From Actinomycetota bacterium (GTDB lineage Bacteria > Actinomycetota > Humimicrobiia > Humimicrobiales > Humimicrobiaceae), in NCBI GenBank assembly GCA_023379515.1, contig JAMCQQ010000271.1, positions 1-5,268 on the forward strand: a stretch of 5,268 nucleotides of DNA, in the 5' to 3' direction. The notes under the pieces were generated by a model. The model made no database searches. It was given only the letters and a program-made list of their open reading frames with translations, and was not told the DNA's origin. Made by a program: the position numbers and the translations under genes. This document shows, one piece after another, positions 1 to 5,080 of this stretch (positions within the stretch are counted from its first letter, which is position 1; each line of letters begins with the position of its first letter).

Positions 1-1
1 A

Positions 2-223
2 TTACTTCCCCAGTATCAGAAAAAAGGGATAGTCGTAAACAATACGACAAAAGAACAGAGCTACAGTACCAAAGATTTGAAATCATTGCTGAACATTCCT
101 ATTTTTGAACAAATTCCTCATATTTGTGAAAAAGAAATTTGTTATTTAAAATATGGTAAGAGAAATTTAAAAATTATAGATTTACAATCTAAAATTTTAA
201 ACCTTGCCAACCAAATAATTTGA
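2..223 (+). CDS. C-terminal end of a MinD/CpaE-like P-loop ATPase (partial)
   Basis: An open frame runs in from the left edge for 73 codons and ends at TGA 221-223; the start lies outside the window. The segment has the layout of the C-terminal third of MinD/CpaE/ParA-type ATPases. A strand with an Asn (GIVVNN, residues 9-14 of the fragment) sits where the family has the nucleotide-base-contacting 'vvNr' motif. After it come a helix, 'LLNIPIFEQIPH' matching the family's 'lglpv...iP' segment, and a final amphipathic helix. In this family the ATPase dimerises on membrane or DNA and positions cell-division, pilus (Tad) or partition machinery. The Walker motifs are outside the window, so the subfamily is inferred from the tail alone. 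Only 12 bases separate its stop from the next gene, so the two are probably co-transcribed. The fold is fairly likely, the exact role is not known. Confidence 0.55.
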   Translation, partial: LLPQYQKKGIVVNNTTKEQSYSTKDLKSLLNIPIFEQIPHICEKEICYLKYGKRNLKIIDLQSKILNLANQII

Positions 224-235
224 TAGGCAGAAGTT

Positions 236-634
236 ATGATAAATGAGAAAAAAGAAAAGTTATATACAATAAGTCAGTTATCTGAATTTGCAGGTATCAG
301 TGAGCAGGAATTAATCAGGTTGATTCTTTTAAAAAAGATTCATTCTGTCAGACTTGGCAAGTCAATAAGGATCACTGAAGACGGAGCGGAAAGATTTCTG
401 GAAAATCTTTCGGGTAAGGACATACAGGAACATGATTTTACTGCACCTGTTTTATATACAGCAGAACAAGTCTCACGAATTTTACAGCTTTCTGTAGATA
501 ATGTTTGGCTGCTGCTCAAATCAGGTAAATTGAAAGGATTTAAAATCAGAGAAGGTAAAAGTTCATGGAGAATCCCTGCAAAAAATTTGGATGATTTTAT
601 CTCCGGCAGGATCAAAAAAGATGCAGTCAAATGA
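236..634 (+). CDS. Tandem excisionase-type helix-turn-helix protein
   Basis: This 132-residue protein consists of two copies of the small MerR/excisionase-like winged HTH fold (HTH_17 type). Copy 1 spans about residues 9-58: 'YTISQLSEFAGISEQELIRLI' as the HTH, then the wing 'SVRLGKSIRITEDGAERFL'. Copy 2 spans about residues 73-124: 'LYTAEQVSRILQLSVDNVWLLL', then 'GFKIREGKSSWRIPAKNLDDFI'. Each keeps the family pattern of hydrophobic-T-xxE/Q-hydrophobic-A/S, a turn, a Gly-containing wing with basic residues and a final 'hxxFI/L' helix. Most excisionase-type proteins have a single copy; two copies suggest binding of two half-sites by one chain. There is no integrase beside it, so it is more likely a regulator or architectural protein of the operon than a phage excisionase. 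The Shine-Dalgarno site is weak (AGG at 225-227). It sits 12 bases after the ATPase gene and overlaps the next gene by 14 bases, which indicates translational coupling. Confidence 0.85.
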   Translation: MINEKKEKLYTISQLSEFAGISEQELIRLILLKKIHSVRLGKSIRITEDGAERFLENLSGKDIQEHDFTAPVLYTAEQVSRILQLSVDNVWLLLKSGKLKGFKIREGKSSWRIPAKNLDDFISGRIKKDAVK

Positions 635-779
635 AAGAAAAAAAAATAAGCTTACTGTTACTGAAAAGACAGCTATTATAATTATTTTATTCCTTATATT
701 GGTTATTATATTGCTTATTTTTAACAGGCAAATAAAAGAAGCTTTCGAAGCTTTTAAAGTTTGGTATGAGAGCGTTTAA
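621..779 (+). CDS. 52-residue single-span membrane protein
   Basis: I chose the ATG at 621 because GGCAGGA (605-611) gives a Shine-Dalgarno site about 9 bases upstream. An in-frame ATG at 591 would lie deeper inside the previous gene and would add ten residues. The product has a basic N-terminus with five Lys/Arg in its first ten residues, then one strongly hydrophobic stretch at about residues 17-34 (AIIIILFLILVIILLIFN), then a short amphipathic tail 'QIKEAFEAFKVWYESV'. By the positive-inside rule the N-terminus should be cytoplasmic and the tail outside. I do not recognise a family. The overlap with the tandem-HTH gene (621-634) argues for co-translation. A basic leader followed by 'LTVTE' and a hydrophobic helix recalls prepilins, but the Gly normally found before the cleavage site is missing (Lys here). 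Its 3' end overlaps the convergent minus-strand gene by 26 bases. Confidence 0.65.
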   Translation: MQSNERKKNKLTVTEKTAIIIILFLILVIILLIFNRQIKEAFEAFKVWYESV

Positions 780-2058
780 AACTTTTCTTCCATCTTAAGC
801 TCTTAAAAACTAATTTAAAAAATTTAACGGTATCCTTTACCGGATTAACATGGCTTACGAAATCTTTATGATAAATTGTACTTATGGGAATGTTCTTAAT
901 TATATAATTAAGCCAGCTGGCTTTTAGCAGCATCTCAGGTTCCGTATCAAAATTTTTTGTTTCAAGATTAATATTTTTTAAAGCTCTTAAACCTACATAT
1001 CTAAATCCTGATTGTACATCATCTATTTTTTTACCGGCTATTACAGAAATAAGCCATGAAGTAAATAGATTTGTAGCCAGCCTTATAAAAGGCATACTTT
1101 TAGTATTTTTAAATCTGCTTCCGACAATTATATCGGGATTTTCATTTTCAGCCATTTTAATAAAATCTTCAATTTCACTTATTTTATGCTGGCCATCTGC
1201 ATCCAATGTTATAACTCCCGAATAATTATTTTTAGCCGCAAAGTTAAATCCTGTTTTTAATGCTTCACCTTTTCCCTTATTTATCTGATGCTTGATCAAT
1301 ATTGTTTTGGGTTTAACAGGCTTTGGAAATTTTTCAATAATTTCAACAGTATTATCAGTAGAACCATCATCTATGATTATTAAATCAAGTCCGCACTGGA
1401 AACATTCCGATAATACGTCTTTGATGTATTTTCCTTCATTATAAGCAGGCATTAGAATAGCTATTTTTGTCTTTGCGTCATATATATTTGATTCTGTTAT
1501 TATTTCATCTACTTTTATGTCATGATCAGATACCGGAATTTCAGGCAGCATCTGCATTTCGAAGCATAAAGCTATTTTTTTTACATTTTTATTTAATTGT
1601 GAGAGCAGCTTATCATAAAATCCTCCCCCATAACCAAGCCTGTTAAAATTTTTATCAAAACAAACACCCGGTACTATCACCAGGTCTACTTCAGAGATCT
1701 TTGCAGGTTTGCAAAGCTCAGGTATAGGTTCCATGATTCCGTAACTGCCTTTTTTAAGTTGTTGTTCATAATTTTCGATAAAATAAAGATCCAGATTTTT
1801 ATGCCAAACGCGGGGTAATATGATTTTTTTACGATCCTTGAGAGCTTTTTTTATTATTATTGTTGTATCAATTTCACTTATGAAGGGAAAATAAAGAAGG
1901 ATATTTGTTGCTTTCTTGTAATCTTTGGTTAAAAAGAGTTTTTCTGCTGCTTTTCTGCTATTATTAATTCTTTCTTCGGCAGGTATGGCATTTCTTTTAT
2001 CCTGGATTAACTTTCTTAAATTATGCTTCTGTTCCACTGTTTTTGTATTGTCAGTCAC
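754..2058 (-). CDS. Fusion: 5-formyltetrahydrofolate cyclo-ligase + family 2 glycosyltransferase
   Basis: One uninterrupted 434-residue frame contains two enzymes. Residues about 8-190 are 5-formyl-THF cyclo-ligase (ATP-dependent conversion of 5-formyl-THF to 5,10-methenyl-THF, cytosolic). Seen are the N-terminal basic 'KHNLRKLIQDKR' ATP-binding helix, 'VIVPGVCFD' (127-135), the signature 'RLGYGGGFYDK' (140-150) and 'DHDIKVDEIITE' (178-189). After about seven linker residues comes a GT2 domain (197 to about 395): 'PAYNEG' (204-209), the nucleotide-binding 'DDGSTDNT' (230-237), 'NKGKGEAL' (260-267), the metal-binding 'DADGQH' (286-291), 'GSRF' (313-316) and 'DVQSGFR' (347-353). This resembles dolichyl/polyprenyl-phosphate mannose or glucose synthases. 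Both domains have their usual length and catalytic motifs. There is no C-terminal transmembrane pair, only a basic tail (KSLRWKKSFKR) that could touch the membrane. The start is GTG 2058-2056; an in-frame TAG lies four codons upstream, and the nearby Shine-Dalgarno site is poor. The domain calls are firm; a functional link between them is unknown. Confidence 0.93.
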   Translation of the reverse strand: MTDNTKTVEQKHNLRKLIQDKRNAIPAEERINNSRKAAEKLFLTKDYKKATNILLYFPFISEIDTTIIIKKALKDRKKIILPRVWHKNLDLYFIENYEQQLKKGSYGIMEPIPELCKPAKISEVDLVIVPGVCFDKNFNRLGYGGGFYDKLLSQLNKNVKKIALCFEMQMLPEIPVSDHDIKVDEIITESNIYDAKTKIAILMPAYNEGKYIKDVLSECFQCGLDLIIIDDGSTDNTVEIIEKFPKPVKPKTILIKHQINKGKGEALKTGFNFAAKNNYSGVITLDADGQHKISEIEDFIKMAENENPDIIVGSRFKNTKSMPFIRLATNLFTSWLISVIAGKKIDDVQSGFRYVGLRALKNINLETKNFDTEPEMLLKASWLNYIIKNIPISTIYHKDFVSHVNPVKDTVKFFKLVFKSLRWKKSFKRSHTKL

Positions 2059-2096
2059 GATTGCACTCTACTCATAATTTTTATGTCTCCAAACAT
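2055..2096 (-). CDS. Possible 13-codon leader ORF ahead of the fusion gene
   Basis: On the minus strand an ATG at 2096-2094 opens a 13-codon frame (MFGDIKIMSRVQS). Its TGA stop (2057-2055) overlaps the GTG start of the fusion gene in the sequence GTGA, the classic arrangement for translational coupling. A strong AAAGGAGG site (minus strand, 2120-2113) lies 16 bases upstream of this ATG, longer than the usual spacing. A GGAG at 2090-2087 lies 11 bases ahead of the second in-frame ATG (2075-2073), which would give only a six-residue peptide. The fusion gene itself has no good Shine-Dalgarno site, so ribosomes ending here could re-initiate on GTG. It is too short to show coding bias and may be chance. 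Confidence 0.3.
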   Translation of the reverse strand: MFGDIKIMSRVQS

Positions 2097-2100
2097 AAAA
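2079..2100 (-). promoter_or_regulatory. Perfect 8-bp hairpin in the fusion-gene leader, GGAG in the loop
   Basis: On the minus strand TTTTATGT and ACATAAAA form a perfect 8-bp stem around the six-base loop TTGGAG. The loop exposes a GGAG ribosome binding sequence, and the 5' arm contains the ATG of the leader ORF. In RNA this could modulate which start is used. The stem is A/T-rich and of low stability, so it may instead act as a DNA operator. It lies 21 bases upstream of the fusion gene start. Confidence 0.4.
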
Positions 2101-2112
2101 TTAAACGATCAG

Positions 2113-2120
2113 CCTCCTTT
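2113..2120 (-). promoter_or_regulatory. Strong Shine-Dalgarno AAAGGAGG without a well-spaced start
   Basis: The minus strand reads AAAGGAGG, nearly the full complement of the 16S rRNA 3' end, yet no ATG, GTG or TTG follows within the normal 5-10 bases. The first ATG is 16 bases away (leader ORF) and the fusion-gene GTG is 54 bases away. It may drive the leader ORF, act as a standby ribosome site, or remain from an earlier gene start. Confidence 0.45.
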
Positions 2121-2124
2121 AAAA

Positions 2125-2148
2125 TTTTAACATACTTTTATGTTAAAA
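2125..2148. repeat. Perfect 10-bp inverted repeat in the divergent intergenic region
   Basis: TTTTAACATA (2125-2134) and TATGTTAAAA (2139-2148) are perfect reverse complements separated by four bases. The repeat lies between the divergently transcribed fusion and lipoprotein genes, just upstream of the lipoprotein promoter (-10 at 2175-2180). That position suits an operator for a dimeric regulator controlling one or both genes. With no G/C core and no adjoining U-tract, a transcription terminator is less likely. It shares the AACATA/TATGTT half-site with the hairpin at 2079-2100. Confidence 0.5.
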
Positions 2149-2171
2149 ATAATTATTAATTTAGCTTTTTT

Positions 2172-2180
2172 TGATATAAT
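2172..2180 (+). promoter_or_regulatory. Extended -10 promoter of the binding-protein gene
   Basis: TGATATAAT is an exact extended -10 (TGn-TATAAT), with TATAAT at 2175-2180. The predicted transcription start is near 2187, giving a leader of about 50 bases. The -35 region around 2152-2157 (ATTATT) is poor, which extended -10 promoters tolerate. It is the best promoter match in this intergenic region. Confidence 0.6.
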
Positions 2181-2226
2181 CTCTTTTACGTGGCAGTTGA
2201 CATAATTATGCAATTTACTGTAAACC

Positions 2227-2232
2227 AGGAGA
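2227..2232 (+). promoter_or_regulatory. Ribosome binding site AGGAGA
   Basis: AGGAGA ends six bases before the ATG at 2239, an ideal Shine-Dalgarno spacing. It fixes the start of the binding-protein gene and places the signal peptide correctly at the N-terminus. Confidence 0.8.
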
Positions 2233-2238
2233 TTTTTT

Positions 2239-3435
2239 ATGAATTTAAAGAGATCAAAATTTTTTGTTTTGTGTAAATATATTTTATTTTCTACGACTTT
2301 AATATTGCTAATGATATCGATATTTAATCTTACAGCTTGTGAGAATCGGGAGAAAGTAATAAAAATCGGCAGTCAGGCTGTTCTTTCCGGTGAAGATAAA
2401 TTCTTTGGTGAGGATCAGCTTGTAAGCTTAAAGCTTGCAGTTTCCGAACTATCTCCGGTTAAGGTAGGAGGATTTGATTACAGACTTGATTTAGTCTCAA
2501 AAGATGATGAGGGTAGTGCTGAAAAAGCTTTTCTTATTGCTCAGGAGCTGGTAGATGAAAATGTTTCTGCGGTAATTGGCTCAACATTCAATGGAACCAC
2601 TAAAGCCTCGGTTCCGGTTTTTGCTGAATTTAATATACCTATAGTTACACCATCGGCACAGGGTTTGGACATTGCGGTAGGATACAGTAACTTTTTTAGA
2701 CTTATCATGAATAACAAGCAAAGAGTTGAAAATATCGTAAATTTCCTGAACGATGAATTGAAACCAAAAAAATTGATATTTATAAGTAATGGTGAAGAGT
2801 ATTCAACAAATCTCATTGATTCAATGATTGAAATCTTTAATGATAAAAAAATTCCATACCCAAAGCAACCATATACCGTTAAACATGATTTAAATGAATA
2901 TAAGGTTTTAGCTGAAAATTTGCTTATCGACGAACCGGATTATATTTTTTTTGCTGCAAAGTATGATGAGCTTGCAGATTTAATTACTGAAGTCAGAAAA
3001 ATTGGTTTGAATTCTCAATTTGTTACCGAACAAATGGGAATGGATGAAGGTATAAGCCTCTTGACAAACAAAGAGCTGCTTGAGGGTCTGATCGCAGTAA
3101 TTCCGGAGCCTCCATCGCTTGCGAAATATTCGGAAGATAAAAAAGCAGTTGATTTCTGGAGAAAATATCAGGATTTTGTATCAAAAATGAAGGATAAAAC
3201 TGTAAGCAAGGAAGGTCCGGGACCATACGCTCCTTATAGCTATGATTCCTTACACCTTGTAATTGATGCAATGAAGAGATCAAATTCAATATTGCCTGAG
3301 GATTTTATGGAAGAATTGAAGAAAACTTCTTATGATGGAATTGTTGGTAATATAAAGTTTAATTCCAATGGAGATAGAATTGATCCGCCTTCAACCATTT
3401 TCATAATGAAAAATGGTGACTGGGTCCGGTATTAA
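2239..3435 (+). CDS. LivJ-type periplasmic-binding lipoprotein (branched-chain amino acid receptor family)
   Basis: This 398-residue protein is an extracytoplasmic solute receptor of the Peripla_BP_6/LivJ family, which usually delivers branched-chain amino acids, related amino acids or amides to an ABC transporter. Residues 1-34 form a lipoprotein signal: basic MNLKRSK, a hydrophobic core, and the lipobox LTAC with Cys34 as the lipid anchor. The mature part starts with the family's first strand, 'IKIGSQAVLSGEDKFFGEDQ' (41-60), then 'AVIGSTFNGTTKASVPVFAE' (111-130), where family members bind the ligand backbone, and 'IPIVTPSA' (133-140). The second lobe carries 'KPKKLIFISNGEEYSTNL' (175-192), 'PDYIFFAA' (233-240) and a late 'YAPYSYDSLHLVIDAM' (330-345), all typical of the family. 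Length is normal. No permease or ATPase gene is adjacent, so it is an orphan receptor here. The ligand cannot be read from sequence. No convincing terminator follows. Confidence 0.88.
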   Translation: MNLKRSKFFVLCKYILFSTTLILLMISIFNLTACENREKVIKIGSQAVLSGEDKFFGEDQLVSLKLAVSELSPVKVGGFDYRLDLVSKDDEGSAEKAFLIAQELVDENVSAVIGSTFNGTTKASVPVFAEFNIPIVTPSAQGLDIAVGYSNFFRLIMNNKQRVENIVNFLNDELKPKKLIFISNGEEYSTNLIDSMIEIFNDKKIPYPKQPYTVKHDLNEYKVLAENLLIDEPDYIFFAAKYDELADLITEVRKIGLNSQFVTEQMGMDEGISLLTNKELLEGLIAVIPEPPSLAKYSEDKKAVDFWRKYQDFVSKMKDKTVSKEGPGPYAPYSYDSLHLVIDAMKRSNSILPEDFMEELKKTSYDGIVGNIKFNSNGDRIDPPSTIFIMKNGDWVRY

Positions 3436-3533
3436 TTATTGAAGCAAGAAGGACTTCCATCTTCATGTAACTCCAATATCATTACAAAATATATACTTTT
3501 AAATATTGTCTTATTTATATATTAGCACATTTA

Positions 3534-3570
3534 TGCTAAAGTATAATTTATGTCTTTAGATACTTTAGCA
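3534..3570. repeat. 11-bp perfect inverted repeat around a decayed gene start
   Basis: TGCTAAAGTAT (3534-3544) and ATACTTTAGCA (3560-3570) are perfect reverse complements separated by 15 bases. The ATG at 3550 that opens the decayed frame lies in the loop, and TATAAT (3542-3547) straddles the left arm. In RNA the structure could sequester the start, as hairpins at insertion-sequence ends do to block read-through translation. It may also be an operator or a remnant of an element end. Confidence 0.5.
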
Positions 3571-3810
3571 GTAAGTAAAAATACAAAAGTACCACTGCCT
3601 AAAACCTAAAGTAACAGCCCATATTATCAATGCATTGAAGGCAACTATGAAGTATTTGAAAGGTCATACGATGCTCTGACCTTTACCCAGGACATAAGAG
3701 CGGTAATAGAGGGGTTTGAGAAAGCCTGGGAATACTTTGACAAACCCCATTCTCTTACTCTACCGGATGCAAAAATGCGGCCACTGCAAAAATTACCAGT
3801 TCGGTATTAA
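3550..3810 (+). pseudogene. Decayed gene fragment, possibly the N-terminus of a zinc-binding transposase
   Basis: From ATG 3550 a frame gives 19 residues to an in-frame TAA (3607-3609). It then continues for 66 codons, 'SNSPYYQCIEGNYEVFERSY' and onward, to TAA 3808-3810. The 'SPYYQCIE.NYE.FE..YD' segment looks to me like the region just before the zinc-binding domain of IS91-type and related putative transposases. In another frame at 3769-3816 a 'KCGHCK' motif could be a piece of the zinc ribbon after a frameshift. The segment also looks richer in G+C than its neighbours, as expected for acquired DNA. The catalytic part is absent. Decay is well supported by the stop and the shortness; the family assignment is weak and from memory. 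A short unrelated protein is possible. Confidence 0.35.
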
Positions 3811-3884
3811 TTACTAAAAACATCAGGCATTTCCCTATGGATGATATAGAAAAAAATAAGGCCTTATTAGTTTTTACAAATTAA
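3741..3884 (+). pseudogene. Probable C-terminal remnant of a PIN-domain (VapC-like) toxin
   Basis: A frame open from 3741 to TAA 3882-3884 ends in 'SSVLITKNIRHFPMDDIEKN' followed by 'KALLVFTN'. This matches the tail pattern of PIN-domain toxins, where a hydrophobic strand 'vlvT.n..hFp' carries the last acidic-site neighbourhood and is followed by a helix and a short 'v.v.tp' strand. PIN domains are single-stranded RNases of type II toxin-antitoxin systems and need four acidic residues, most of which would be in the missing N-terminal part. There is no start codon with a ribosome site, and the upstream half of the frame (3741-3785) does not look like PIN sequence, so it is a remnant joined to other debris. 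Its last 11 bases overlap the 3' end of the minus-strand ATPase gene. Confidence 0.35.
3848..3873 (-). terminator. Terminator-like hairpin after the ATPase gene
   Basis: Immediately after the ATPase stop the minus strand has the perfect palindrome AATAAGGCCTTATT (3868-3855), followed by a run of seven T. The stem is short and A/T-rich with a GGCC centre, so termination would be modest. The upstream A-run (minus strand AAAAACTA) could extend pairing with the T-run and allow weak activity in the other direction too. Confidence 0.5.
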
Positions 3885-5079
3885 AACCAAAAGCTGTATT
3901 ATCAAGTTCAGTATAAGTCTTTGAAATAATCAAAATATTTTTAATTCCGATTTCGCTGGATAAAGCATTTAGTTTTTTAATGTCCGATAAATCCGGATTT
4001 GTTTTAACTTCAAGCGAAATATTAGCATTTAAAATAAAATCAACCTCAACTCCGCTTTTTTTCTGAAAATACTTGACATCGCCATACTGTAATAAATTTA
4101 AAAAAATACAATTTTCGAATAAGCTGCCTTTTGAAAGCCTTGCAAAATGATTGGCAATACCGGAGTCGCAAATATATAATTTAGGAGTTTTTCTAAGTTC
4201 GGAATCCCTGCCTGTGCTGAATGGTTTTATGGTTTTAATAAAATATGTCTGTTCAAGAAAAGAGATATATTCACTTAAGGTTTGCCTGGCAACTGATAAT
4301 TCTTTAGAAATCTTTGTTATATCAAGTTTTGACCCTGTTCTTTGCATCAGCAGCAAAATAAGGTCCCTAATAATATTATTTTTCCTGAAATCGCCAATAC
4401 GCAAAACTTCGAGCTGATAATATGATGAGAAGATATCTTCAATACTTTTTATTTTTTCCGAAACGCTGCCCTTTAATACAACTTCAGGAAAACCTCCAAA
4501 CTCCATATACTCATCGTACAGTGTGGATAATTTATTGTATATAGCTCTAGGTATATGGGGAATATCATCTTTAATTAAATCTTTTTTTGTGTCTAAAACC
4601 AATATATGATTTTCAATATTGATTTCTTTAAAGATTAAAAATTCCCTGAATGTTAACGGGTAAAGCTCAAAAATATATTTTCTTCCTGAAAGAGATTCAG
4701 CAAAAAGATTTTTTAAATAATAACTTGCAGAACCGGTTAGAAAAAATTTTACATTATAATGATCAATGAAATATTTAATGATAGATGGAATGTTTTTGAG
4801 CAACTGTATTTCATCAATAAAAATAAAAGACCTTGTTGAAAAATTTACACCCAGAATTTCCAATGATAGCTTTATTCTCTCATAGTCGGTTTCTTCAAAA
4901 TACTTCTGGTTTACAGGGTTTTCCAGATCAATAAAAATTTTATTTTTACTTACAATTTTATTAAAAAAATACTGAAGAAGAGAAGTCTTACCAACTCTTC
5001 TCATCCCAGTTACAACAAGAGCTTCTTTCGACTGGATGAAAGGTTCAATTTTTTTGAAAAGCGTTCTTTCTTTTATCAT
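3874..5079 (-). CDS. AAA_14/DUF4143-family ATPase
   Basis: This 401-residue protein has the complete layout of the widespread AAA_14-DUF4143 family. The Walker A is 'GMRRVGKTS' (25-33), the Walker B 'FIFIDE' (85-90), and the sensor-1 region 'FFLTGSAS' (112-119). 'LSGRKYIFELYPLTFREFL' (130-148) is the family hallmark that follows. The DUF4143 part contains 'YMEFGGFPEVVL' (191-202) and a winged helix at about 250-285. A nuclease-like end carries 'SLFEN' (319-323), 'GVEVDFIL' (343-350) and 'LEVKT' (356-360), spaced like the E...D...ExK site of PD-(D/E)XK nucleases. Length is typical. Such genes occur as stand-alone accessory genes in many anaerobes and archaea, often in several copies; their cellular role is not established. 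The start ATG 5079-5077 has no Shine-Dalgarno site. A 41-bp palindrome covers the promoter and suggests tight control. Next to toxin and transposase debris, it fits an accessory island. Confidence 0.92.
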   Translation of the reverse strand: MIKERTLFKKIEPFIQSKEALVVTGMRRVGKTSLLQYFFNKIVSKNKIFIDLENPVNQKYFEETDYERIKLSLEILGVNFSTRSFIFIDEIQLLKNIPSIIKYFIDHYNVKFFLTGSASYYLKNLFAESLSGRKYIFELYPLTFREFLIFKEINIENHILVLDTKKDLIKDDIPHIPRAIYNKLSTLYDEYMEFGGFPEVVLKGSVSEKIKSIEDIFSSYYQLEVLRIGDFRKNNIIRDLILLLMQRTGSKLDITKISKELSVARQTLSEYISFLEQTYFIKTIKPFSTGRDSELRKTPKLYICDSGIANHFARLSKGSLFENCIFLNLLQYGDVKYFQKKSGVEVDFILNANISLEVKTNPDLSDIKKLNALSSEIGIKNILIISKTYTELDNTAFGFNL

Positions 5080-5080
5080 G

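Noticed and set aside
591..620. Upstream ATG for the small membrane protein
   Set aside because: Using it would deepen the overlap with the previous gene to 44 bases. The ATG at 621 has a better-placed AGGA.
340..630. 96-codon minus-strand open frame opposite the tandem-HTH gene
   Set aside because: It lies wholly inside a well-supported gene and its translation shows no recognisable domain, so it is an antisense shadow.
638..646. Run of nine A as a programmed slippage site
   Set aside because: The upstream gene has already stopped at 634, so slippage would only break the small membrane protein. No alternative product is evident.
739..755. Doubled AAGCTT as a terminator between the convergent genes
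   Set aside because: The two AAGCTT copies give at most a six-base stem with a three-base loop, with no U-tract and inside coding sequence on one or both strands.
2197..2202. Exact TTGACA as the -35 of the lipoprotein gene
   Set aside because: At the proper spacing the sequence is GTAAAC, a poor -10, and transcription would start at or past the ribosome site. The TGATATAAT upstream is better.
2541..2816. 91-codon minus-strand open frame inside the lipoprotein gene
   Set aside because: It is antisense to a clear LivJ-type coding sequence and has no ribosome site or recognisable motif.
3023..3289. 88-codon minus-strand open frame inside the lipoprotein gene
   Set aside because: It is also antisense to the same coding sequence and shows nothing recognisable.
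3446..3463. Imperfect hairpin after the lipoprotein gene as an intrinsic terminator
   Set aside because: The stem is short and has an A-A mismatch, and no T-run follows.
4151..4417. 88-codon plus-strand open frame inside the ATPase gene
   Set aside because: It lies opposite the DUF4143 part of a complete gene and has no sign of independent coding.
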